From Methylothermaceae bacterium (lineage in GTDB: Bacteria > Pseudomonadota > Gammaproteobacteria > Methylococcales > Methylothermaceae), in the NCBI GenBank assembly GCA_027024125.1, contig JALVSV010000441.1, forward strand, positions 1 through 9,567: a stretch of DNA of 9,567 bases, written 5' to 3'. How positions within the stretch are numbered: the first letter of the stretch is position 1; each line of letters opens with the position of its first letter. Made by a program: the position numbers and the translations under genes. Positions 1 through 5,122 of this stretch are shown here, one piece after another. The notes beneath the pieces are model-generated. The model was not told the DNA's origin, did no database searches, and saw only the letters and a list, made by a program, of their open reading frames with translations.

Positions 1-66
1 GACACCCTGACCATCTCCTGACCACGAAGGCAGACGCAGCGGCCAGTCAGGGGGAATGGCTATTCT

Positions 67-74
67 GCTACAAT
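67..74 (+). promoter_or_regulatory. Candidate extended -10 promoter for the ABC exporter operon
   Basis: TG-C-TACAAT reads as an extended -10 element (TGnTATAAT type, five of six bases in the hexamer). It lies about 40 bases before the ATPase start. No convincing -35 is seen at the usual distance (around 46-51), which an extended -10 can tolerate. The other bases before position 116 hold no recognisable gene and no clear Shine-Dalgarno sequence. The assignment rests on sequence resemblance alone. Confidence 0.35.
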
Positions 75-115
75 ATTGACTTCGTTGCCACACTGATTCA
101 CCTGACCGGGTTGTC

Positions 116-1048
116 ATGCCAGCATTAAAATTACACAATCTTCGTAAGGTTTATGAAAACGGTTTCGAAGCTCTCCGGGGGATTGATCTGAAAGTCGAGG
201 AGGGGGACTTCTTTGCCCTGTTGGGCCCCAATGGGGCAGGGAAGTCCACGACGATTGGAATCGTCACTTCATTGGTCAAAAAGACTTTGGGCAAGGTCGA
301 AGTGTGTGGTCACGATCTGGACCATGATTGGGTGCACGCCAAACGCTGTATCGGTCTGGTGCCTCAGGAGATCAATTTCAACCAGTTCGAGAAGGTCAGC
401 AATATCGTTCTCAATCAGGCTGGGTTTTATGGAGTACCCAGACGGCTTGCCAGAAAGAGAATGGAGGTGGTACTCAAACAGTTGGAGTTGTGGGATCGCC
501 GGAACCAGGTCTCCCGGCGCCTTTCAGGCGGCATGAAACGCCGTCTGATGATTGCCAGGGCACTGGTTCATTCGCCGCGCCTGCTGATCCTGGACGAACC
601 AACCGCTGGTGTGGATATCGAGGTTCGACGTTCGATGTGGGAATTTCTGCGCCGTCTCAACCTTGAAGGAACCACAATCATTCTGACTACTCATTATCTG
701 GAAGAAGCGGAACAACTGTGCCGCAACGTGGCCATCATCGATCGTGGTCGCATCATCGAATCCACCTCGATGTCCGAGTTGCTGGACAAACTGGAATACA
801 GCGAGTATTTCCTCGAGGTTCGCCAAATCCCACCAGAGATCCCTGTCATCCCTGGTTACCGAATCGAAGTGGTCGACGATCATACATGGTCCGTCGCGGT
901 TCCGAAGCATCTGGGCCTGAACGACTTGTTTGCAGGTCTTTCCCGGGAAGGTGTCGTGGTCGTCAACCTCCGTCCCCGCAGTAACCGTCTGGAGCAGTTG
1001 TTCTTGCAGCGGATCGGTGGCAACAAGCATCTGGAACAAGCAGCTTGA
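116..1048 (+). CDS. yadG: ABC-2 type exporter, ATP-binding subunit (YadG-like)
   Basis: This is the cytoplasmic ATPase of a two-component ABC-2 exporter; it would hydrolyse ATP to drive the membrane partner encoded next. All nucleotide-binding motifs are intact: Walker A GPNGAGKST at residues 37-45, Q-loop Gln84, signature LSGGMKRR at 136-143, Walker B LLILDEP at 156-162 and switch His193. The roughly 80 residues after the ATPase core form the short C-terminal extension usual for YadG/CcmA-like subunits. The 310-aa length and the ATG start fit the family, although no strong Shine-Dalgarno sequence precedes the ATG. The stop is one base before the permease start, so the two genes are almost certainly co-transcribed and translationally coupled. 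The substrate is not determined; YadGH of E. coli is itself poorly characterised. The ATPase call is secure, the yadG label is by resemblance. Confidence 0.93.
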   Translation: MPALKLHNLRKVYENGFEALRGIDLKVEEGDFFALLGPNGAGKSTTIGIVTSLVKKTLGKVEVCGHDLDHDWVHAKRCIGLVPQEINFNQFEKVSNIVLNQAGFYGVPRRLARKRMEVVLKQLELWDRRNQVSRRLSGGMKRRLMIARALVHSPRLLILDEPTAGVDIEVRRSMWEFLRRLNLEGTTIILTTHYLEEAEQLCRNVAIIDRGRIIESTSMSELLDKLEYSEYFLEVRQIPPEIPVIPGYRIEVVDDHTWSVAVPKHLGLNDLFAGLSREGVVVVNLRPRSNRLEQLFLQRIGGNKHLEQAA

Positions 1049-1049
1049 G

Positions 1050-1817
1050 ATGTTGAGGTACTGGATTGCCTACCGTACCTTGGCTGGTAAGGAAATTCAC
1101 CGGTTTCTCAGGATCTGGCCACAGACCCTGCTGCCGCCTTTGGTGACGACTTCATTGTATTTCCTGATCTTCGGAGCACTGATGGGGCCACGCATCGGTC
1201 CTATGAGTGGGGTTCGGTACATCGATTACATCGTGCCGGGAATTGTCCTCATGGCGGTGATCAACCATTCCTACGCCAATGTGGTGTCATCCTTTTACTC
1301 AGCCAAGTTCCAGCGCCATATCGAAGAAATGCTGATTGCTCCCATGCCAAGCTGGGTGATTATGGCGGGATATGTCACTGGAGGGATGTTTCGGGGATTG
1401 TTGATCGGCGCCCTGGTGCTGGCAGTGGCCAGCCTGTTTGCCGATCTTAAGGTCGTCCATCCGGTTCTGGCAGCATTCATGGCGGTAATGACCTCTTTGT
1501 TGTTTTCCCTGGCAGGTCTTATCAATGCCACCTTTGCCAACAGCTTTGATGATATCTCGATCGTTCCCAATTTCATTCTCACCCCCCTGGTCTATTTGGG
1601 AGGGGTGTTCTATTCGATACAGCTGCTTCCGGCGCCCTGGCACACCTTGTCGCTGTTCAACCCGATTCTCTATATGATCAATGCTTTTCGGTTTGGTTTT
1701 CTGGATGTCGCTGACCTGGCAATCGAGACAGCCTTCCTGATCGTGGGAGGGATGACATTGGCACTTGGGGCGATGGCCTGGTTTCTATTGTATCGTGGAG
1801 TGGGTATCAAACATTGA
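1050..1817 (+). CDS. yadH: ABC-2 type exporter, permease subunit (YadH-like)
   Basis: This is the inner-membrane partner of the preceding ATPase. The start was set at ATG 1050, two bases after the ATPase TGA. That gives 255 aa, about the size of E. coli YadH; a longer in-frame reading from 930 would only overlap the ATPase gene. The protein begins with an amphipathic stretch (MLRYWIAYRTLAGKEIHRFL) and then shows about six hydrophobic segments, roughly at residues 24-44, 62-80, 105-128, 135-160, 170-192 and 225-248. A conserved-looking ABC2-membrane stretch, NFILTPLVYLGGVFYSIQLL, lies near residues 175-195. Translation probably depends on coupling, since the region before the ATG has no good Shine-Dalgarno sequence. 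The gene ends 23 bases from the convergent fnr-like gene, with no obvious hairpin terminator between them. The transported compound is unknown. Confidence 0.92.
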   Translation: MLRYWIAYRTLAGKEIHRFLRIWPQTLLPPLVTTSLYFLIFGALMGPRIGPMSGVRYIDYIVPGIVLMAVINHSYANVVSSFYSAKFQRHIEEMLIAPMPSWVIMAGYVTGGMFRGLLIGALVLAVASLFADLKVVHPVLAAFMAVMTSLLFSLAGLINATFANSFDDISIVPNFILTPLVYLGGVFYSIQLLPAPWHTLSLFNPILYMINAFRFGFLDVADLAIETAFLIVGGMTLALGAMAWFLLYRGVGIKH

Positions 1818-1840
1818 TCCGCCTCCATCTCTACTATCAG

Positions 1841-2569
1841 CTAACCAGTCTTTTCGCCGGCTACGATTTTCTCCAGCACTTCCTTGTCTAAGATCCGTAT
1901 CCATTTGCCCTTGACCTCGAGCCATCCTTTCTTTTCGAATTGTTTCAGGGTGCGGCTGACGGTGGCAAGAGCCAGGTCGAGATAATTGCCCAGTTCCTGT
2001 CGGGTAAAGCCGATGGAAAAATGATCTCCGGAAAAGCCCCGATAGGCATACCGATGGGAAAGGTCCACCAGAAAAGCGGCTAAACGTTGTTCAGCAGGTT
2101 TTTTGATATAAAGGGTCTGGGTTCTCTGGGTTCCAATGGCATCACTGGCATGACGCAGAATTTCATCGAGCAGGGTAGGGATGCGAAAACAAATGCGGTG
2201 CAACTGCTCGGCGGGCAGTTCACAATAACTCAAGGTATCCAGGGCCAGTGCTGAACAGTGGTGTTTTTGCTTGGAGATGGCTCCAAAACCGAGAATCTCT
2301 CCAGGGAGCAGTATCTGAACGATATGTTCCTCGCCTTGTTCATTGTGGAAGACGAGCTTGGCCATCCCCGACTTGATGGCGATCAGACCCCTGAAAGGAT
2401 CTCCGTTACGAAACAGGAACTCACCTTTGTGCAATATTTTGCGTCGTTGCACGACGTCTTCCAACTGGATGATTTCCTCCTTGGACAGGCCGCGAGGAAA
2501 ACACACGCTATTGAATCCACAATTGTGGCAGGTCACCTGCAATTCGGGCTGTGTCGGGGTCATTGCCAT
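1841..2569 (-). CDS. fnr: FNR-type Crp-family transcription regulator
   Basis: The 242-aa protein has the layout of the oxygen sensor FNR. An N-terminal cysteine cluster is C14-X2-C17-X5-C23, the same spacing as Cys20/23/29 of E. coli FNR, and C116 in SYCELP matches Cys122. These four could hold an oxygen-labile 4Fe-4S cluster. A cyclic-nucleotide-binding-like beta-roll follows (about 30-135), then a dimer helix and a winged helix-turn-helix (about 187-225, TRQELGNYLDLALATVSRTL). Ser205 and Arg206 match the DNA-contacting Ser212/Arg213 of FNR. The position of the contacting Glu209 is Ala202 (codon GCC), which is unusual and could change site preference. The ATG at 2569 was chosen for the cysteine spacing; a second ATG two codons in (2563) is equally possible, and neither has a strong Shine-Dalgarno sequence. 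The gene diverges from the tus-like gene and is convergent with the ABC operon. FNR-type is firm; orthology to fnr itself is likely but not proven. Confidence 0.9.
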   Translation of the reverse strand: MAMTPTQPELQVTCHNCGFNSVCFPRGLSKEEIIQLEDVVQRRKILHKGEFLFRNGDPFRGLIAIKSGMAKLVFHNEQGEEHIVQILLPGEILGFGAISKQKHHCSALALDTLSYCELPAEQLHRICFRIPTLLDEILRHASDAIGTQRTQTLYIKKPAEQRLAAFLVDLSHRYAYRGFSGDHFSIGFTRQELGNYLDLALATVSRTLKQFEKKGWLEVKGKWIRILDKEVLEKIVAGEKTG

Positions 2570-2589
2570 CCCATGATCAAAACTATCAA

Positions 2590-2606
2590 ATCATTCGTCA
2601 AATGAT
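2590..2606. promoter_or_regulatory. 17-bp palindrome over the putative fnr -10, possible operator
   Basis: ATCATT-cgtca-AATGAT is a perfect 6-bp inverted repeat with a 5-bp spacer. Its right arm overlaps TATCAT (2602-2607 read on the - strand), a plausible -10 for the fnr-like gene, so a bound dimer would be placed to repress. It is not a standard FNR box (TTGAT-N4-ATCAA). The binding protein is unknown; autoregulation by the adjacent regulator is an inference. Confidence 0.35.
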
Positions 2607-2641
2607 ACACGAGTATTTAACTCGGAAAATTCAAAAATGAT

Positions 2642-2658
2642 CCTATGTTATATTTATA
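2642..2658 (+). promoter_or_regulatory. Ter-like sequence over the putative tus promoter
   Basis: CCTATGTTATATTTATA aligns without gaps to the E. coli Ter consensus AGNATGTTGTAACTAAA. It keeps TATGTT, including the G of the G6-C6 pair, and most of the AT tail (about 12 of 17 positions), but has A for the G of GTTG. It ends 25 bases before the tus-like start and overlaps TATATT (2649-2654), a fair -10 hexamer. In E. coli, TerB overlaps the tus promoter in the same way and gives autorepression. The region is AT-rich and an equally good chance match exists inside the thiO-like coding sequence (4164-4180), so this is a candidate only. Confidence 0.35.
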
Positions 2659-2683
2659 CCGTTATCTTTTTTAATCGAAAATT

Positions 2684-3511
2684 ATGAAACAAAAATTAAC
2701 CAAAGAATTCAGAAAATTAAGGTCATTTCTCGATGCCTTCCTGAATCGCTTTATTCAAGAGCCCCAGCATGCGTGGGTTTTTGACCTCGATAAACAGGAA
2801 TACCATGATCTGGATGCGCGGAGAAGAGTGGTGGCCATTCTGGAATCTATGCAGTTTCAGGACGAAAGAGATGGCCGGGAAACCGATATCTGTCCTGGCA
2901 TCATCGGTGCCTCAGCTACCCTGGTGAAACTGGCCGCAGATCTCAATCATCAACGCGATCGGTTCAAATACGCTGTCCTGGAAGTCAACAGGAAAGATCG
3001 TGAGGAGGCCAGAAACATCATGGCACAGCACGGCTATCCCAGAATTCATTTCAAACAGTTGTATCGGCATTTGCCGATCTTATTGCAACGGCCGGAATCC
3101 ATCCGTTTCACTTGGGGGTCAACACGGTCGATCAAGAAGATCACTCACCGGGAAGCCTATCAAAGATTGATTAGATTGGCTGGAGATGAGCCATCCGTTG
3201 GCTATCAGAGGCAACTGGATTTGTTGGCACAGCACCCCAGAGATGAACCTATCGCCATTGTGCAGGATCTGAAGCCTCACATTAAAGCCAACGTGTGTTG
3301 GGTGGAGCGAAAAGGGCAGGACAAGGAGGTGATGCGTAAAATGATCAGTGCGCCTTTGCCGATTCTGCTACCTATGGACTCCGGCGAACAGCTGCCAAAA
3401 TATTCTGCTGCCTTTCCAGATGAGCGTAAACCCAGGAAGCCACGGGCGGATGTCAAAATAGAAAGAGAGGCTTTTTTGCCATCCATCCGCGGACATCGCT
3501 ATTGCAGGTAA
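2684..3511 (+). CDS. tus: Tus-family DNA replication terminus site-binding protein, divergent
   Basis: This 275-aa protein resembles E. coli Tus (309 aa), the monomer that binds Ter sites and arrests replication forks from one side. The clearest match is IRFTWGSTRSIKKITHREA (140-158) against LRFGWANKHIIKNLHRDEV of Tus, sharing RF.W, I-K, HR. Others are PGIIG at 71-75 (Tus PGVLC), the LNHQRDRFKY stretch near 87-96 (Tus INKLKTTFEH), EARN..AQHGYPRI at 108-121 (Tus AARFEWVHRHLPGL), SAPLPILLP at 222-230 (Tus CPTPLIALI) and a basic C-terminus. Spacing between blocks is almost ungapped. In this alignment, made from memory, fork-lock positions differ: F140 is Asn111, H144 is Gln115, G149 is Arg120 and R198 is Pro170, while K89 is Arg65. 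The ATG start fits the Tus N-terminus, but no Shine-Dalgarno sequence precedes it. The gene and its flanks look AT-richer than the neighbours, which may mean transfer. The family call is fairly firm; fork arrest activity is unproven. Confidence 0.82.
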   Translation: MKQKLTKEFRKLRSFLDAFLNRFIQEPQHAWVFDLDKQEYHDLDARRRVVAILESMQFQDERDGRETDICPGIIGASATLVKLAADLNHQRDRFKYAVLEVNRKDREEARNIMAQHGYPRIHFKQLYRHLPILLQRPESIRFTWGSTRSIKKITHREAYQRLIRLAGDEPSVGYQRQLDLLAQHPRDEPIAIVQDLKPHIKANVCWVERKGQDKEVMRKMISAPLPILLPMDSGEQLPKYSAAFPDERKPRKPRADVKIEREAFLPSIRGHRYCR

Positions 3512-3513
3512 AC

Positions 3514-3546
3514 TGGCTGGTCACCAGTCAGCCAATTTTATATTTA
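3514..3546 (+). terminator. Probable intrinsic terminator of the tus-like gene
   Basis: TGGCTG (3514-3519) and CAGCCA (3529-3534) form a 6-bp stem, extendable by two G-T wobble pairs, with a short loop. A T-rich run (ATTTTATATTT) follows. It begins two bases after the tus-like stop. An alternative pairing (CTGGT-c-ACCAG, 3518-3528) competes with this fold, so strength is uncertain. Confidence 0.5.
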
Positions 3547-3553
3547 ACATAAT
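3537..3553 (-). promoter_or_regulatory. Second Ter-like sequence, inverted, behind the tus-like gene
   Basis: On the - strand, ATTATGTTAAATATAAA matches the Ter consensus AGNATGTTGTAACTAAA at about 12 of 17 positions. It shares the pattern TATGTTAWATWTAWA with the sequence at 2642-2658. The two face each other across the tus-like gene. The region is very AT-rich and overlaps the terminator tail, so chance resemblance is a serious alternative. Confidence 0.3.
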
Positions 3554-3563
3554 ATACATTATG
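3548..3563. repeat. 16-bp palindrome CATAAT-atac-ATTATG
   Basis: This is a perfect 6-bp inverted repeat with a 4-bp spacer, in the 108-bp region between the convergent tus-like and thiO-like genes. It overlaps the second Ter-like sequence by six bases. It could be an operator-like site or simply AT-rich symmetry; no gene start lies nearby for it to control. Confidence 0.3.
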
Positions 3564-3619
3564 CGAAGTTAGTGTGGGGGCGGGTGACAGCCTGTCGGGG
3601 ATCATCCACGCTTCTCGAC

Positions 3620-4705
3620 TCACCTGTTGATGGGTAAATAAGGAGCGGGATCCACTATGGGGGCTCGGTGAAGAACCAGATCGGCCAACAACCTCGCGGC
3701 TGCCGGGGCCATGACGACACCATTGCGAAAATGTCCGCAGTCATAGTAGAGGTTTTCCAGTTGCGGATGGGGACCGATATAGGGAATCCCCTTTGGAGCT
3801 TCAGGCCGCATACCCGCCCAGTGGGCTTCTACCGGGAAATCAGCCAGGGCAGGCAGAAGATTCACCGCGAAACGATATAACCTGTCATAGGCCTGTGAAG
3901 TCGGCCGCTTGTCAAAATCAGCCTTCTCCACGGTGCTGCCGGCCAGAATCCGGCCGTCCAATCTCGGGATGAGATAATGTTCGCCTAGTTGTACCATGGT
4001 TACCAGAAGACCGGGTCTGGCCCTGAACAACAGCATCTGACCTTTGACCGGATGGATATCAGGAGACCAAAAGTTCTCTGGACCGATCTTGGCCGACCAG
4101 GCACCTGCTGCAATCAGAAATAGATCGGCTTTCAGATTTTCCTGAGGAAGATCAATCGAAACCACTTTGTTGTTACGAATTTGCCAATGGATGACAGGAG
4201 ACCGCTCCAGGATATCCACGCCTTTGGATTCGAGTTCCTGCTTCAAGGCTTTCAGCAATCTGGGATTGCGTATCTGGGCGATCCCGCTGAGCCAGAGATG
4301 AGGCTCTTCGTCGGGAATGCGAAGTCCAGGTTGTATTCTGTTGACCTTGTCCTGATCCGGAGTCTCGCAACACATATGCTGTCGTCTGCACCAGGCTGAG
4401 GCAACATCAAGATCAGGAAGATCCAGCCATAACAGACCACAACGGTTCCATTGGGGATCGATTCCGGTACTCTGTTTAAGTGATTGGGCAAGTTTGGGGT
4501 AATATTCGTGACTCCACAAGGACAGGTTTTGCACCGCCAGAGGCTGGCGCCACGGATACAGCGGAGACAGGATCCCTCCCCCTGCCCACGATGCCTCACT
4601 GCCCACAGTGTTGCGTTCGATCACTCTGACCCGGAATCCTCCTGCGGCCAGCTCGCGAGCGCACAACAAACCGCTGATTCCACCACCAATGATAATACAG
4701 TCCAT
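3620..4705 (-). CDS. thiO: Glycine oxidase-like FAD-dependent oxidoreductase (ThiO family)
   Basis: This is a D-amino-acid-oxidase-fold flavoenzyme. ThiO oxidises glycine to iminoglycine (dehydroglycine), hydrogen peroxide being the by-product, for the thiazole ring of thiamine. The N-terminus MDCIIIGGGISGLLCARELA is a Rossmann FAD-binding motif (GGGISG, residues 7-12), followed by the acidic end of the second strand in VIER. The stretch SEASWAGGGILSPLYPW (about 36-52) and the C-terminal DCGHFRNGVVMAPAAARLLAD are typical of ThiO. The start was set at ATG 4705 (361 aa) because an AGGAG lies 11 bases upstream; the in-frame TTG at 4729 would put that AGGAG inside the coding region. No thiS, thiG, thiE or other thiamine gene is adjacent, so the thiamine role rests on family resemblance. 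A related amino-acid oxidase is the main alternative. The gene stands alone, divergent from the small membrane protein gene. Confidence 0.85.
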   Translation of the reverse strand: MDCIIIGGGISGLLCARELAAGGFRVRVIERNTVGSEASWAGGGILSPLYPWRQPLAVQNLSLWSHEYYPKLAQSLKQSTGIDPQWNRCGLLWLDLPDLDVASAWCRRQHMCCETPDQDKVNRIQPGLRIPDEEPHLWLSGIAQIRNPRLLKALKQELESKGVDILERSPVIHWQIRNNKVVSIDLPQENLKADLFLIAAGAWSAKIGPENFWSPDIHPVKGQMLLFRARPGLLVTMVQLGEHYLIPRLDGRILAGSTVEKADFDKRPTSQAYDRLYRFAVNLLPALADFPVEAHWAGMRPEAPKGIPYIGPHPQLENLYYDCGHFRNGVVMAPAAARLLADLVLHRAPIVDPAPYLPINR

Positions 4706-4716
4706 GGGGACGTAAG

Positions 4717-4721
4717 CTCCT
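4717..4721 (-). promoter_or_regulatory. Ribosome binding site deciding the thiO start
   Basis: AGGAG on the - strand lies 11 bases before ATG 4705. The spacing is slightly long but acceptable. It argues against the upstream in-frame TTG at 4729. Confidence 0.6.
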
Positions 4722-4743
4722 GTTTGCAAAAAAGATTTGATTA

Positions 4744-4773
4744 ACTATAAATCTGCTGGCCAGTGGCTTGCAA
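4744..4773 (-). promoter_or_regulatory. Candidate promoter for thiO
   Basis: On the - strand TTGCAA (4773-4768) and TATAGT (4749-4744) are separated by 18 bp, with four and five of six consensus bases. The 8-bp palindrome CTGGCCAG (4756-4763) lies in the spacer. The -10 is about 40 bases before the thiO ATG. Assigned by inspection only. Confidence 0.35.
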
Positions 4774-4778
4774 AGTAC

Positions 4779-4801
4779 ATGTTTCGATAAAGAATGTTTC
4801 G
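4779..4801 (+). repeat. Two direct copies of ATGTTTCG before the small-gene promoter
   Basis: ATGTTTCG occurs at 4779-4786 and again at 4794-4801, start to start 15 bp. The pair ends just upstream of the candidate -35 at 4806, where activator sites are often found. It also lies upstream of the divergent thiO promoter. No regulator is recognised for this motif. Confidence 0.4.
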
Positions 4802-4805
4802 GCTA

Positions 4806-4835
4806 TAGACATGGGCTTCATTTTTTGCTTAAAAT
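4806..4835 (+). promoter_or_regulatory. Promoter for the 54-aa membrane protein gene
   Basis: TAGACA (4806-4811) and TAAAAT (4830-4835) each match five of six consensus bases and are 18 bp apart. This predicts a transcript start near 4842 and a leader of about 90 bases before the ATG at 4934. Confidence 0.5.
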
Positions 4836-4841
4836 TCACTA

Positions 4842-4898
4842 CGTCGAATGCTTCGACGGAACCAGATTGTAACCGATCTGGAAATCTGCAATTTGCAG
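4842..4898 (+). other. Hairpin-rich leader of the 54-aa protein gene
   Basis: Three inverted repeats follow each other between the predicted transcript start and the gene: CGTCGAA-tgc-TTCGACG (4842-4858), CCAGAT-(8 bases)-ATCTGG (4862-4881) and CTGCAA-t-TTGCAG (4886-4898). The first begins about at the expected +1, so it may be a DNA operator or a 5' RNA hairpin that stabilises the transcript. None is followed by a T-run, so they are not terminators. I recognise no riboswitch class. Confidence 0.4.
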
Positions 4899-4933
4899 GA
4901 TAAAAAAACTAAACTAACTGTTGAGGTAGGAAA

Positions 4934-5098
4934 ATGGCAGAAGAAGGTCAAGAAAAAGACAATTTTTGGTTGATTATCGGTGTTTTGATTGCTGCTGTGG
5001 TTGTAGGTGTTCTCCTGCTGAAAAAGCGGGAAACCTCTACGGTAGCTTATGAAGCCTGGGAAGAAATTCGGGCTGAGGAGAAAGCAAAAGGCCAATAA
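4934..5098 (+). CDS. Small single-span membrane protein, 54 aa, unknown function
   Basis: The reading frame from ATG 4934 to TAA 5096-5098 encodes 54 residues. GAGG and AGG of GAGGTAGG lie 4-10 bases before the ATG, a good ribosome binding site. The protein has an acidic N-terminus (MAEEGQEKDN), one hydrophobic segment of about 19 residues (residues 11-29, FWLIIGVLIAAVVVGVLLL), then KKR, and a charged, Glu/Lys-rich tail rich enough in Ala and Glu to form a helix (AYEAWEEIRAEEKAKGQ, 38-54). The KKR after the span suggests an N-out, C-in topology by the positive-inside rule. A promoter and leader precede it and a strong terminator follows 25 bases after the stop, so it is a single-gene unit. 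I do not recognise the family. A stress or envelope-complex accessory peptide is possible, but there is no direct evidence. Confidence 0.8.
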   Translation: MAEEGQEKDNFWLIIGVLIAAVVVGVLLLKKRETSTVAYEAWEEIRAEEKAKGQ

Positions 5099-5122
5099 TC
5101 CAGGTTTTTTGCCGATGTCAGG

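Noticed and set aside
1..52. Repeated CTGACCA (7-13 and 18-24) and the CCCTGAC/GTCAGGG inverted pair (5-11, 46-52) at the left edge
   Set aside because: The words are short, the loop is long and there is no supporting context. The stretch may belong to a feature cut by the window edge.
524..1039. Long reading frames opposite or out of frame with the ABC, ychF, manC, DUF455 and metZ genes
   Set aside because: They lie within strongly conserved genes on the other strand or frame, lack family motifs and are shadows of real coding.
930..1049. N-terminal extension of the permease reading frame
   Set aside because: It overlaps the ATPase gene in another frame. ATG 1050 gives the normal YadH-like length and start-stop coupling.
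1818..1840. Terminator between the convergent permease and fnr genes
   Set aside because: No stem followed by a T-run is visible in the 23 bases or the adjoining gene ends.
2576..2589. Two ATCAA half-sites with a 4-bp spacer before fnr, resembling an FNR box
   Set aside because: Both copies point the same way (ATCAA-aact-ATCAA). An FNR dimer site needs an inverted pair.
3586..3596. GACAG-c-CTGTC hairpin after thiO as its terminator
   Set aside because: The stem is short and no T-run follows on the - strand, so terminator function is not supported.
4164..4180. Ter-like match ACTTTGTTGTTACGAAT, about 12 of 17 consensus bases with a perfect GTTGT core
   Set aside because: It lies inside the conserved thiO-like coding sequence and is explained by its codons (Arg-Asn-Asn-Lys-Val). 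It serves as a warning that 12/17 matches arise by chance.
4706..4729. TTG start giving thiO eight extra residues
   Set aside because: The AGGAG ribosome binding site lies inside this extension, and the FAD-binding strand begins right after ATG 4705.
4737..4750. TTGAT-taac-TATAA near the thiO promoter as an FNR box
   Set aside because: Only one half-site matches; the other has two of five bases.
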